From: Erpobdella octoculata
Taxonomy: Eukaryota > Annelida > Clitellata > Hirudinida > Erpobdellidae
Assembly (NCBI GenBank): GCA_963978895.1
Contig: OZ022247.1
Span: 17,468,312 to 17,532,311, forward strand
DNA length: 64,000 nucleotides
Direction: 5' to 3'
Shown: positions 42,655 through 54,540 of the stretch, one piece after another
Layout of the letters: every line of letters begins with the position of its first letter
Numbering within the stretch: the first letter of the stretch is position 1
The notes under the pieces: model-generated
The model's database searches: none
Told to the model about the DNA's origin: nothing
Seen by the model: only the letters and a program-made list of their open reading frames with translations
Position numbers and translations under genes: made by a program

Positions 42655-43803
42655 ATTTTTCTCGTAGACACACTCCGTTAAATATAAAACACCATTTAGC
42701 GTTTACTGACGTAACAAATAGCATCCAACGAGGATTTAAGGACAAGAGCCATACAACATTTTTTTTTATTAGGTATAAAATCTAAACGGCCTTACTGGCC
42801 AGTTTCGAAAAGTTTATCGTCAGAGTCCGTATGAACTTAAAGAATATAAACAAAACGGAGAATGAAGATGTACATTAAAAATTAAAAAACAAATTAATAT
42901 TGAAAATACGATACGTTAAAAGAAATATGATAAAATTCATTTAAGTAAATTTAAATAAAGATTGGTTTAAATAAATTTCAATCTAAATGAATTAAAATAA
43001 AATAAAATAACGTAACTATTATTATTAATTAAATCCGGTAATCATTTCATGTAATGATAATTAAAGTAAGTTGAAGGGTTAAAATAATAAGTTTTTAACA
43101 ACATACATTATAAGTGAAGAAGTTTAAAATAATAAAATTGAATAAAGACTAAAAAATAATATAAACCACTGAACTTAAGTATGGAACATAACGAGAATAA
43201 AACGAAATGCAATTATTTACGGCCTTGAGTTGTAATATTCGGACAATCCATTAGATGCTGGAAAAGAGGTACTGTTACACTCGTGACACTGACATGTGGA
43301 ATGTCTCCTTCAGCAGTCTCTGGAGAGGCACCCACAGAGCAAGCAACTGGGCTGTTAAGTTGATGAGTAGAGGGAGGGGAAGAGGTAAGTGGAATTAATG
43401 GTGTCAATAGAGGAGAATCCGGTGTTTTCTCTAAAGAGGCGGAAGAAAGAAAGTGTGTATTGCTCGGGTTGGGCAACCAGAAACAGTATGTTGCGAAAGA
43501 GAATCAACAAAAGAATTGACAGGCATCAATGTAACAGAAGGAACGTCGGCGGTCTCAGTCAACGAAGATGTCAAAACTCACTCCATAACGATGGTAGAAC
43601 TGGAACCACAAACAACGTGGCCACACAAATATACACTACCAACGTTAGAAGGTGTCAATAGAGGAGAGTCCGGTATTTTCTTTAAGGAGACCAAAGAAAG
43701 AAAGTCTGTATTGCTCAGAGTTGGGCAACTAGGAATAGTATGTAGCGAAGAAGAATCGACGAGAGAATTGACAGGCATCGATGTAACCGTATATATAACT
43801 ATA
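42655..43803 (-). pseudogene. Penelope-like element 3' part (spacer ORF, UTR, terminal hairpin motif)
   Basis: The minus strand carries two imperfect copies of about 255 bp in the coding spacer (LSLVSLKKIPDSPLLTP in one, LSSASLEKTPDSPLLTP in the other), ending at the stop at 43213. A 350-bp UTR follows, then the CGAAACTGGCC hairpin motif at 42797-42823, and finally GTTTACGTC-type sequence ending at a TA tract. The element's end resembles 32500-32565 (AACGGAGTGTGT in both). Catalytic domains are absent. Confidence 0.55.
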
Positions 43804-44204
43804 CTAGCTGACCCAGCAAACGTTTTGCCTTTCAAATTATTTTGTGTTTTTTTTTTATTAAAAGTTTAATGTACAAAATTAGGACAATTTAAAAAAATCA
43901 ATCTCGATGATCAATCGAGTGTACAATGCCTTGGGTTTTTGAAAGTTTTTTTATCGTTCTCTCTTTACTCTCCTGTTTCCGTTTGTGCGGATCTAGACTT
44001 CTTTGGCGGGAGGGACCAAAAACGGCGGAAAAAGCAAACATTTGATTTTATATCCACAAACCTCACTGGAAAACCACTGCCAGATGCTGAAAATTTTGTA
44101 ATTTAACTAAAAAGTAGTCATTTTTTTAGTATTTTAAAGAAAGTTAATTTTGGAATCCACGGGGGGGGGGGGGTAATTGTCTTCCCCGGCCCCCCTGGAT
44201 CAGC

Positions 44205-44207
<3 letters not shown>
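43804..44207 (-). mobile_element. Non-autonomous Helitron-type element
   Basis: The minus-strand 3' end is GCTGGGTCAG then CTAG at 43807-43804. The opposite end has CAGGGGGGCCGGGG-type sequence next to TAGTAGCTGATC. A shorter copy, reading on the plus strand, is at 54405-54540. A G14 run lies at 44162-44175. Confidence 0.6.
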
Positions 44208-44262
<55 letters not shown>

Positions 44263-44486
44263 GAGTGTCTGTTTGTTTGTTTGTCTCTCTGTTTGTCCTT
44301 TGTTTTTCCAAAATAACTTTTTTAAATAATTTAAAAAAAATATTCTAAATAGCCGTGGACCTATCCTTAAGACCTACCAAATGTACACAAAAAATTTCAT
44401 AAAGATCGGTTCAGCCGTTTTGGAGGAGTTCAATTTAAAAAAAAAAGGGGTATGCTACATCTCAATAGAAAAAAAAATGACCCGAG

Positions 44487-44540
<54 letters not shown>

Positions 44541-44585
44541 TATTATATAGTAGACCACGTCACTCACTGAATCTGTCACGCTGTC

Positions 44586-44600
<15 letters not shown>
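44208..44600. repeat. TA tracts and Helitron-like pieces
   Basis: (TA)n at 44208-44258 and 44490-44537 and again near 44586-44612. Between them is a stretch with AAATTTCATAAAGATCGGTT, a common element-end sequence. No gene. Confidence 0.7.
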
Positions 44601-44611
<11 letters not shown>

Positions 44612-44616
<5 letters not shown>

Positions 44617-45618
44617 TTTTGTTTTTCCTTTTAATTAAGTTCACATCAACGTTGAATGTTCCACTTCTCTGAAATTCGTCAAATATATTTATAAATATAT
44701 TTTCAAAGAGTATGATTGTGCCAATATTGCTATAACATCAAATGATCAGCCTGAGCCTCGATACAATAAAATAAGTAATTTCATCGAATGCCGGTACGTG
44801 AGTGCGCCTGAAGCGATTTGGCGTTTGCGAGAATACAAAATGCACGATAGATCGCATTCTGTGATGCGATTGCCTGTTCACTTGCCAAATCAGCAGCAAA
44901 TTGTTTTTGAAGAAGGTCGGGAAGAAGAAGCTCTGCTTGCTGCACGAATTGGAAAAACGAAACTTGAATCATGGTTCGAGCTCAATACAAATAATCCAGC
45001 TGCACAAGTTCATTTATACACAGACATCCCTTATCATTTCGTGTACGTACGTGGTCAATGGCAAGAGCGGAAAAGAGGAGGCGAAAAAAGGTTGCGAGAA
45101 TGTACACAGTGAGCGTGAAGGATGAAGAGCGTTTTTACTTGAGATTACTGCTGTTACATGTTCCTGGAGCAACAACTTTTGAGTTTCTGCGTACGTTTGA
45201 TGGTAATTTGTGCGAAACATTCAAAGCTGCAGCTATGGCACGAGGCCTTCTCGAATCAGATGAAGAGTGTGATAGATGTTTAACTGATGCCGGAACATAT
45301 TTAATGCCTATTTGAACCAAATCCACAGCAAGGACCACTTCTCAACGATGGCCGTCAATTCAGAAGAAATGTCGTGTATACTGAAATTCTTTAATAATAA
45401 TAACTAATTATTGCACACTTTAATTTTCACATCCTTTGAATTTATATGAAATACGTTAGTAAATTAAAAATTTAAACCCAATAAAAAATTTAATTAAATT
45501 TGCTTATATATAAATTTTTTTTATGGTTATCAAATGTCATTTTGTTTTTGTTGACTATTTTTATAATAACGGGCACCGTATTTTAAAACTTCCGTCATTT
45601 TTGACGGGCTATCTCTAG
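44612..45618 (+). mobile_element. Helitron deletion derivative H1b with Rep-region remnant
   Basis: It starts TTAGTTTTGTTTTTCCTTTT after a TA tract and ends GACGGGCTATCT then CTAG at 45615-45618, followed by T. These are the same ends as 15210-15862. It retains a middle part of the Helitron protein instead of the N-terminal part. Confidence 0.75.
44790..45315 (+). pseudogene. Helitron protein, region between Rep and helicase
   Basis: The first frame reads YVSAPEAIWRLREYKMHDRS and LPNQQQIVFEEG; after a frameshift near 45080 it reads YTVSVKDEERFYLRLLLLHV and EFLRTFDGNLCETFKAAA. These blocks lie between the Rep and helicase domains in animal Helitrons. The stop at 45313-45315 and the missing helicase show it is a relic. 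Confidence 0.75.
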
Positions 45619-45921
45619 TATATATATATATATACACATCAGCAGAAACGGGAACGGAAAAGCAACTGAAAGAGCGAGCGAGAAAGCGACCGGGAACGAG
45701 GAAGGGAGCGGGGAAGGAAACGGGAACGAGAGAGACAATCATTCTAAAAACCTCTAAAAACCCCGGACAACCTAGCGACCAAGATCGAAAGAGCTAGCGG
45801 GAAAAAGAAAGTGGCCGGGAGCGGGAAAGCGATCTGAAACGGGAGCGCAAGCGGGGAAGGAAACGGGAGTGAGAGAGACAAGCATTAGAAAAACTTCTGG
45901 CAACGCCGGGTACCCCGCTAG
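45619..45921 (+). mobile_element. Minisatellite Helitron with a CTAG end
   Basis: CGGGAACGGGAAAGCGACC-like units and an internal CTCTAAAAACCCCGGACAAC, ending GGCAACGCCGGG, then TACCCCG and CTAG at 45918-45921. It appears to contain two truncated 3' ends in tandem. Related to 16159-16993. Confidence 0.7.
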
Positions 45922-45972
45922 TATATTATAATATGTATTGATTTATTACAATTTTTACATGTAAAGTTATAC

Positions 45973-46041
45973 AGTGGAGGGGGCGCAAAAATAAATTTAT
46001 TTACAAAGTGAGAGGTTCAAGAAATAAGTTTGAGAACCACT
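45973..46041. repeat. Short hAT-like remnant
   Basis: CAGTGGAGGGGGCGCAAAAA on one side and TTTGAGAACCACTG on the other; hAT-type ends only about 70 bp apart. Confidence 0.4.
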
Positions 46042-46059
46042 GGTTCAGAGGGGGGAAAT

Positions 46060-46790
46060 GTAGGTTTATCGACTGAACTTGGAGTCGATAAATCCCCGAA
46101 GGAGTCGATCAACTCCAGAAGAAGTCAATGATCATAGCAACAGGCTGCACACGCCCTGATCGATATAAGTATATTAACCCTTACTTCAAAAATCATAACT
46201 TTTGTAAATATTTTTATAATTGTGACACTTCGTTCAAGAAATGATTTAAACGTATTTAGCATGTAGTCTATATCGAGACACCACCGAGTGAATCTCCATG
46301 CTTTGCTTAAGTAGACCAGAGAGTGCTACAGCCTACAAGGGGAGAGTGGCGGAGCGATGCCATAGCCTATGAGGATCATCCGAGGCTGGTTTAAATTGCT
46401 AGCTGCATGGGAAGTCGATTTGCCGGTCCTTGTCCAACTTATTGCACTTATTAGTTGGCGGTCTGGAGTGAGTCGAGCCATGTGCCCACGAAAGCCTTGT
46501 GCTTTCGCTGGCCTCCCTGCCTCAAAGCCAACATAAACACGTCACCAAACACTCAAACATACTGTCTAAATTGTCATATTGACAGATACAGACGTTAAAC
46601 AAACCACACACACACATACGGCCTACAAGCCGACCCAGGCGAGTTGATCGAGTTTTCCGCGAGTTGATCGACTTCTTCGCCAGTTGATCGACTCCTTCGC
46701 GACTTTATCAACTCCTTTGCGAGTTTATCGACTTTCCATGTTGAGTCGATAAAGGCACGATTGTCGATAAACCCTTATAGAGTCGTTTAG
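46060..46790. mobile_element. Foldback-like element F3 with GAGTCGATAAA repeats
   Basis: The left end (GGTTTATCGACTGAACTTGG) and right end (TTGTCGATAAACC) are inverted, and each carries several units of AGTTGATCGACTCCTTCGCG type. The inside is unique and non-coding, with a CACACACACA run. No clear target duplication (AAATGTA on the left, CTTATAG on the right). Confidence 0.6.
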
Positions 46791-47553
46791 AGGATTCAAA
46801 GTCTCTGTAAAAACCACCACTTTTTAATTTCCCATCATCTCTTGTTAAGTTATTAGGTTTCTTACATATCATAGATGTCTGTTTGTAGCTGCTGGCTGGC
46901 TTTGAACTATTATATTATCGGTTGATCTTGTATTCGGAAGTGCTTGCTGTTCCTGATTATTGTATGTTATTGTGTCTGTTGTGTTGTCATTTCTTCTTTG
47001 GTATTCTTCTATAGACTTGTTTTTAACTATTTCAACAGTTAAGTCTTCTTCTGGTCTTGTTTCTAGTGCTGAAAAGATGGATCTTTCCTATCAACATTCC
47101 ACAAATCTTCTTTAACAAGCAATATTTCAACTTTAAACTTCCAGGGGTAGTAGTTATTGCCGTTCAACTTTGCCATCTTTAATGTTGCATCCGCCATCAG
47201 TTCAACAATTGTTTATTCGAAGAAGCGTGTTTAATCTTTACCGCTCACGATGAATTTTTTATTCGTTAAACTGAACGTTACGTTCTGATAATTAACTTAA
47301 TTGATACTGCACTTAAAAATTGGGTCCTGAGCCCATAACCTGTTATAACTTTTAATCCAGTGTATTATATCAGAACTATCGAACGATCCCTTTATTTAGA
47401 TATTTTATTGAACTTGATGCAACGGAAGTAAAAAAATAAAGATAACAAAAACGAAAGTACAAAAAAATTAAACTGTATATCGTTGCAACAAAGAGTTCCC
47501 GAAACAAAATGATTTTAACAAAGATAATGAGACTTTTCCATTTTATCTTATAA
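46791..47553. other. Unassigned AT-rich intronic stretch
   Basis: No ORF with recognisable motifs and no clear repeats. Confidence 0.4.
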
Positions 47554-49310
47554 CTAGCTGGGTTACCCGGCGTTGCCCGGGATTTTGTTAATCCAAGGGT
47601 CTATTTCCATATCAATTCTTTTTCTTGAAATAGACCCTTGGATTAACAAAATCCCGGGCAACGCCGGGTAACCCAGCTAGTACTATATGTTGCAGATTTG
47701 GACGACTTTTAATCGAGCGCCTTAGGGTATACAATGTTTTTAGTTTTTCCCTCTTTGGCAAAAACAAAGAGATTGCTGGGATTTCCAACACGTGAACACG
47801 CCACGTATAATTGTCCATGAGAAAAACATGGCTTTTCCAAGTTTATTCCAGCAACTGTCAATGATTGTCCTTGAGCTTTGTTAATAGACATGGCAAATGC
47901 TAGTCGCACTGGAAACTGAAGACGCTTGAATTCAAATGGCAAGTCAGTAGGAATGAGTGGAATCCTCGGAATAAAAACATCTTCTCCTTTTCCCCATCCA
48001 GTTAGAATTGTTGCTTCAATAAGATTTGTGTAGAGCTTCTTGATTAAAAGTCTTGTTCCATTGCACAGCCTTGGTGGATCAAGGTTCCTTAAAAGCATTA
48101 TCGGCGCACCAAGTTTTAATTGTAGGTTGTGCGGAGGGATTCCGGTCGGTTCAAGAGAATTTAGAAACTCAACAGGATAATTGACTACATGCTTGGGATC
48201 CATAACTGTATCGATTGACTTGTAGGTTTGACATGATCCTGGTAAAATGTCCTGGATTTCTAGGTTGATTCTAGAAACACTGTCATTTTTTGGAGCCAAA
48301 ATTGCACGTTCGCAGAGCCATTCAGGGTTCCTGTAATGCTGTAGAAGATTTGGGAAGACTTTATATTTCAATTCATTTACAGATGAGACCACATTACAGA
48401 AATCTGATGATAGCTTCATTAATCCATTCTCTTGATCTACAGGAGCTTTGCCATCACCAATTATCAGTAACTGATTTGAAAAATGTGCAAATGTATTCCC
48501 TGCCAATTGAGCTCGCATGTTAATTGTAAGAGTCAATTTTTGAACATGCCGCCAAAGATGCGATGCTTTAAGACTGGCATTTATTTCATCCGCTAGAGTG
48601 GATCTTGGAATTACTGGCAATGTCTGTCGGAAATCTCCTGCTAAAACAACAGCTACTCCTCCCATGATAGTAGAATTATTGCGGAGATCTTGCAATGTTT
48701 TATCAAGAGCTTCCAGTGCTCTTTTGTGTGCCATGGTACACTCATCCCAAATGATGATGCAACACTTTTGAAGTACTTTGGCCTGTCCAGTTCCTTTAGA
48801 AATTCCACACATAGGAAATTCATTGTGAGCCAAATTTAAGGGTAATTTAAAAGTTGAGTGTGCAGTTCGTGCTCCTTGAATTAAAGTCGCTGCAATACCA
48901 GAAGAAGCCACCGCTAGAGCAACCCGTTTTTCTTGTCAAAGTTTAGCTAGGATCAAGTTAATTATAAAAGTCTTTCCAGTCCCACCTGGAGCATCAATGA
49001 AAAAGATGCCACCAGAATTTGATTCAACTCGCTGAATGATTGCATCGAAGGCTGTTTTTTGGTCACCTATCAACTGTAGTTCATTTTCAGCAACATATTT
49101 AGCAAGCTCGTCAACATCATAATTTGTCTCACGTAGAACTTCACTGGAGAGTTGATCAGCTGCTCGTTCTCGATGCAGGGCAGGCATGGCTAGTTGATTA
49201 AGATGTTTCCCTGACATAGACAAACATAGATCTTCTAAAGAACATAGTGCCATATTGTAAACTTCATCTGAAAAAGGAATGTTTTTGATGTATATATATA
49301 TATACATAAC
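47554..49310 (-). mobile_element. Helitron H2, 5'-truncated, with palindromic 3' end
   Basis: On the minus strand the helicase frame is followed by a terminus CCCGGGCAACGCCGGG, TAACCCAG, CTAG (47557-47554) and then T. The last 127 bases form a near-perfect palindrome: arms of about 54 bp, 47554-47607 and 47627-47680, around a short loop. The element is cut near 49290 by a TA tract, so Rep is missing. Confidence 0.85.
47709..49307 (-). pseudogene. Helitron PIF1-like helicase, one in-frame stop
   Basis: The minus-strand frame starts after a TA tract and reads MPALHRERAADQ, then Walker A DAPGGTGKTF. A single TGA (about 48938-48936) interrupts it. It continues with VASSGIAATLI, Walker B IIWDECTMAHKRALEALD, motif III LAGDFRQTLPVIPRS, and the C-terminal AFAMSINKAQGQSL and GQLYVACSRVG. 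These are the PIF1/RecD-type helicase motifs of Helitrons, a rolling-circle transposon. Apart from the TGA the helicase looks complete, so decay is recent. The adjacent 3' end places it in a family with 16159-16993. Confidence 0.93.
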
Positions 49311-49885
49311 TTACTACCGCTGACCAAAATGTTTTTTGTCCATAAAACATCAACGGAGAAACCAATTTATTTAAAATTTTACAGGAACCACCGCATAAGT
49401 GTGCCAAATTTCAATTAAATCTGTTCGGCCGTTTACATTTTATGTCCGAACAAACAAACAAACATTTCATTTTTATATATAAGATAACAATAATGAAGAA
49501 CATGGTACTCTACGACACCTATTCCTTTTTAAATGTTGTTCAAATAAGTTTTGTTGAAGTGTCTAAACTAAACCTGTGATATGACAGAAAAAAATTTATA
49601 CTGTCAATTCTTTATAATATTGAGGCACTCTTAAGAGTTGTAAATCAGGCTTATTAGCAGGTTAGCTAGTAGTTCCTGCTAAGTTTTTTACATTTTGATC
49701 GGTCATATTGGTATGTGTCTTATTGAATGATTTCTTCAATGTTGTTGATTAGTGAGTAATCAACAAACATGATTTTTTTCAGTGGAAAAAGCGGAGTATA
49801 CCAGAATATTTAAACAAAGGCTGGTACAATACATTTGTTGTTACGAGTTATTATAACCTTACTATAATTTTTTTTTAAATTTCAG

Positions 49886-49937
49886 TTTTCCGCCTGGGAT
49901 ACTTTCAAAGCTAGTAGAGGATGGCAAGGACACACAG
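49886..49937 (+). CDS. Candidate short exon (possibly of the LAP2-like gene)
   Basis: It is bounded by a good acceptor (TTTTTTTTTAAATTTCAG) and a donor GTGAGATC. The 52 nt are open in two frames: FPPGILSKLVEDGKDTQ or FSAWDTFKASRGWQGHT. The first would leave phase 0 and could join an acceptor at AAAG/GATTTCC (about 54905) in the membrane exon. No domain. Evidence is the splice sites only. Confidence 0.3.
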
Positions 49938-50902
49938 GTGAGATCAATGGATGGCAAACTGAAAAGATGCAATTTAAAGAAAGAGTCTTATGATAGTAGA
50001 AACTTCATCTGTGAAGACAGTCATTTTTTGGAATTTGGGTTGGTTTTCAGTGAAGAAAAGCGAAATCTGAGCTTATTATTTTTCTCTTATGTTATAAAAT
50101 TCATAAACCCCAGTTCATTCTAACCGGTGGTTTTATTTTGTTCAAATTTTGAAACTGCTTTGGGGCTCTGTTTTGAACAGGCTTGGATGCTGGAGGCAGT
50201 TCAAAATCTTTCTAAAAATGTATTGATAAAGACGCTTAATGAATAGCTGAGCAAATAGCCAGATTCAGTAAAATCAAACTGTTATATGTTTAGTTATTTT
50301 AGTAACAATTTCTTCAAAGTTGGTAATTATTAGGTTACTAGTTAGTTCAGGAGCTCTTTGCGTCCATTATTTCTAACTTATAATTAAAAATTTTAATTCG
50401 GTGCTTAATTTTTAATAATTTACATAACGTGTATTAAAGGATTTCATTAAAAACGAAATTTTTAGTAAAATAACGGCTATCATTAAACAATTGTCCTTGA
50501 AAGTTGATTATCCTTCTCAAGATATGTTTCTTCATTTGTTGTAAAATTGTTTTCTCTAAAAGTTATTGTAATACCCTCATCAAAAAGTTTTCATGTAGGT
50601 TCCGTCAAGCAAGACTAGTGCGGGTATGGCCTTTATATGTCTCCAACGTACTATGTGGAAGCGGGCATTGAAATAGGTGAACGAGCAGTTCTGCTGTATG
50701 GCACTGGGGTTATAGGAAAGATTATTTCTGATGACTAAATTAGAGGGTTGTTGCAGAAAAAAATTTGCCTTTGGCCTCCACTATACTCTTAAGCAGAAAA
50801 AAACTATTAAGCCAGTTTTCAAGATGAAATAACTCCCACCCAACTGCATTCTTCAGTGGGATTCCATTAGAAATAAGTCTGAACTAGAGAAACATCTTAC
50901 AA

Positions 50903-51380
50903 CAGGGGTCTCAAACTCAATTTGCCTGGGGGCCACATGAGTTAAGATCTGGATGGAGCTGGGCCACATCAAGTTAATACCAAAAAAATGTACAACTGTT
51001 CAGTCTCCTCAATTTTTATTCATTGTTATTTATTAAAGTTGCAAATTTGAACACAATTGGCACTTTTGCTATACCTACTGCTTCTTGCTGGAAAAGACCT
51101 TGTTGTGTTCTCCCTTACACAGCTGAAACACATTTAGCTTGAAGGAGGACGCAGTTGAGACCCTCAGTATAGCTTGAAGATGCTTATCTGTGAGTTTGGA
51201 CGTGTACTTGGATTTATTGAAGTTTATGGTGGAGAACAGCTTTTCACAGATGTATGTGTTCCCAAAAAGCCCATAGTCCGCTGAACATTTTGGAAAGCTC
51301 ATGGAAAGTGGAAGACAATTCTCTCAAAAATTGCCCAAGCTTGTCTGCTTTTCCATTCATCTCTCTGAACCTAACTTTCA
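50903..51380 (-). pseudogene. hAT transposase C-terminal end with terminal repeat
   Basis: The right terminal repeat on the minus strand (seen as CAGGGGTCTCAAACTC at 50903 on plus) is a classic hAT-Charlie type end. The minus-strand frame (to 51075) reads LFGNTYICEKLFSTINFNKS and KYTSKLTDKHLQAILR, the hAT dimerisation domain. The upstream reading continues to about 51382 (MNGKADKLGQFLRELSSTFH) in another frame, where an S1 SINE follows. The rest of the transposase is missing. Confidence 0.85.
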
Positions 51381-51383
51381 GAT

Positions 51384-51465
51384 GATCCACAACAGGAAGT
51401 ACTTGAATGCTTCCTTCATAAAGTCTTAAAACACCTGGTGTAAAGGACTATAAACTATAATGATA
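51384..51465 (+). mobile_element. SINE (family S1), strongly 5'-truncated
   Basis: GATCCACAACAGGAAGTACT through AAAGGACTATAAACTATAAT and an A-rich tail. No clear target duplication found. Confidence 0.75.
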
Positions 51466-51774
51466 AAAAAATTATGTTGCAGTATGTAGGAAATACCAAA
51501 GTATTTTAATTTTCACTTTCAAAGCTTTTCCACAAGCAAGCAGCAAAATCAATATAAGAGATTTAATAAAAACAAAATTAAGCCAATATAAGTAATTAAA
51601 CGCAAGCAACAATTTTGGCAAGTCGGAAGGTTTTTTACCTATCATATGCATCAACGTTCTCATGTCCAAAAATTAGTTCTGACTAAAATTAAAATCTTAA
51701 TAAATATAAAAACAAGTATTTTGACAATTTTTTAAGCGTCTTTTATAGGAAACACTCCATTTAAATCTAAGATA

Positions 51775-51779
<5 letters not shown>

Positions 51780-51843
<64 letters not shown>
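51780..51843. repeat. (TA)n microsatellite
   Basis: About 64 bases of TA near the Helitron H3 end. Confidence 0.9.
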
Positions 51844-51847
<4 letters not shown>

Positions 51848-51877
51848 TACATATACATATGAAAACATATATATATA

Positions 51878-54400
51878 CTAGCGGACCTGGCGAACTTCGT
51901 TTCACCTTAAAGAGTGTATTTTTAAGCAATAAAGAACAATAATAACAAATATCCTATATATAAGTTTAAAAGAAAACAAAAATAAAAAAACGTTCACTTT
52001 AATAGTTTATTAGAAAAACATTGGTTGAACTCGGGTCAATTCTCTTTAATCCAGCAGTTTATGATACACTATGTTTTTTGTTTTATTATCGGGCGAAAAA
52101 ACAAATAAATCTGATGGTCTGCCGACACGTGAACACGCCACATACAATTGACCATGAGAAAAACATGCATTATCCAAGTTCAGACCACAGACACTCAAAG
52201 ATTGGCCTTGTGATTTGTTAATCTTCATAGCAAATGCTAGGCGAATCGGAAATTGAATTCTTTTAAACTCAAAGGGCAAATCGGTTGGGATAATAGGAAT
52301 CCTCGGATTGAGTATTTCCTCGCCTTTTTCCTTTGAGGATCGTCGCATGAAGCACATTGACCATTAGTTTCTTTAAAACCAAACAACATCCATTGCATAG
52401 TTTTGGTTGATTTAGATTTCTAAGCATAATAACTACTGATCCAACCTTCAGTTGTAAATTGTGCGGTGGTAAGCCAGGCACATCCAAGGAGTTCAAAAAT
52501 TCAGTTGGATAGTTAGAGGCTTCATCTTCATTTTTTACACAGTCAATAGATTTGAATGAATGCAGAGTACCAAAAATTTGATTCTGAATTAGAATATTTA
52601 AGTCATCCACATCTTTATTCTTAGCCGCCAATATTGCTCTCTCACTCAACCATTTGTTCTTTTTATGATTAGCAATGATGTCTGGGAACACTTTATTGAT
52701 AAGCTCGTCTTTCGATGAAAAAAAAGTGCAAAAATTGGGAGGAAAAGAAATCAATCCGGTCGATTTGTCGACAGGAACACGGCCATTACCGATGTTGAGC
52801 AATTGCATGGAGAAATCTTCAGCAGATGGATCGTTCAGCAATGCAACTCTCATGTTAGAAAACAGCTGAAGTTTCATCACATAGCGCCACAGATATGATG
52901 ATTTAAGGGAAGCATTAATTTCATCGGCAGCAGTCGATCTTGGAATGACTGGCAGTGTTTGGCGGAAATCGCCAGACAATAAAATCATTGCACCTCCAAA
53001 ATGTCGCGAGTCATTGCGCAGATCTTTCAGTGTTCTATCAAGTGCTTCCAATGCGCGTTTGTGCGCCATTGTGCATTCGTCCCAGATGATGATTTTAGAT
53101 GCTACTAAAACTTATGCCATTGCAGAGTGTTTTGAAATGTTGCATGTTGGTTGTTCAGTAGTTTGAAGATTTAAGGGCAATTTTAATGCTGAATGAGCCT
53201 ACGGCATCCTTCTAACAATGTGGCTGCTATTCCAGAAGAAGCAACTGCTACCGCGATGTCTGATCTCGCACGAACAGTGGCCAATATCAAAGACATGAGA
53301 AACGTCTTTCCAGTTCCACTTGGGGCATCAAGAAAAAATAAGCCACCATTTCCATTATCGATTGCCTTCGTTAATGTATCATACACTTTTTTTTGTTGAG
53401 GGTTTAAGAGGGGTACATTCGATTGAACTAATTGATCTAATTCATGTCGATTATACGATCTGGCGCTGGCATTCCTAACTTGACTAACAAATTACCACAC
53501 ATCAGGTAACACATGTCTTCAATCAAGAGGTTATGCATCTCTTCATTCACTTCAAGGTCGGGATTAGTTGAACTGACCCGTATTTGATGTAAAATGTCTT
53601 CTGACATGCTATTTTTGTATATGTTCCACAGTTCACGTGGATTTGATGGAAAGCAGGTGGAAATTATAATAGTAAATAATGTGCATATCTGACTTGGAGA
53701 TGCTGATATAATTGCTTGAGACATTGTCGTGTCCCAATGATCATCGTTTTCAAGCAGCTTGAGCTCTTGACATGCAGCACGAAATCTTGGGCACACTATA
53801 CCATTGATAGTTTGTAGTGATCCAAAAGATGTTGGGCCACAAACATTGACCAACAACAACCTCAAATAGAAGCATTCATCGTTTTTTGGGTGAACTGTAT
53901 AAATACGACCAAGAGCATCAGTAGAATGCACACCCGGATGTCCAGGAACCGCACTGCCTTGCTTCCGACGTTGAAATTTCTTTGATGAAGCGTTCCAAGT
54001 GTAATAACGTGGCATCTCCAAGTAAAGCAACGGCATTTATGATATCTATTTGGTCAGGTCTAATTTTTTCAACTAACCAAATGAGAATGTGTGCATGAGG
54101 CAAGCTTCATTTTTGCCATTCGATTGAATACATCCAGCATCGAGTATCACCAAAAACGTGTTGCTTTACAATGTAGTTCATCAGCTGCCAAATTGTTTTT
54201 TTGAAGACACGTGCAGTGATGTCGTGCCGATCACTTGATGTTTGTTCTGGAAGCAGCATTTGAACAATTTCAATCCACTTTGGATTACAGGTGAAGGTAA
54301 TGAATAGATCTGGCCGACCGTAGTGAGGAACATATGTCATTGCATCCTGCATATGACGCGGACTACCTATGTAAGTAGCCGGTAGAATAGTTAATATATA
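51878..54400 (-). mobile_element. Helitron H3, 5'-truncated
   Basis: The minus-strand 3' end reads GTTCGCCAGGTCCG then CTAG at 51881-51878, followed by T. The coding part covers the end of Rep and the whole helicase. It is cut at about 54400 by a TA tract. Its terminus differs from H2, so it is a different family. Confidence 0.82.
52046..54352 (-). pseudogene. Helitron Rep-helicase, several frameshifts
   Basis: Minus strand. Rep part: YGRPDLFITFTCNPKW, then (after a frameshift near 54104) LPHAHILIWL, the His-rich motif of the HUH nuclease. Linker: YYTWNASSKKFQRRKQGSAV, PGHPGVHSTDALGRIYTVHP and CFPSNPRELWN. Helicase: Walker A DAPSGTGKTF (53183-53386), Walker B IIWDECTMAHKRALEALD, LSGDFRQTLPVIPRS, and in another frame AFAMKINKSQGQSL and GQLYVACSRVG, stop at 52046. 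Breaks are near 54104, 53450, 53183, 53080 and 52330. The catalytic Rep tyrosines are not visible. Confidence 0.9.
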
Positions 54401-54404
54401 TATA

Positions 54405-54540
54405 TATATAGTAGCAGATCCAGGGGGGCCGGGGATTCCAAAATTAACTTTCTTTTAAATACTAAAAAAAATTTGACTTACTTCTTTTTAGGTAAATTAC
54501 AAAACTTATAAGGCAAAACAACGTTTGCTGGGTCAGCTAG
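54405..54540 (+). mobile_element. Short Helitron-type element ending GCTGGGTCAGCTAG
   Basis: It starts near TAGTAGCAGATCCAGGGGGG and ends ACGTTTGCTGGGTCAG then CTAG at 54537-54540, followed by T. An internally deleted relative of 43804-44207. Confidence 0.65.
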
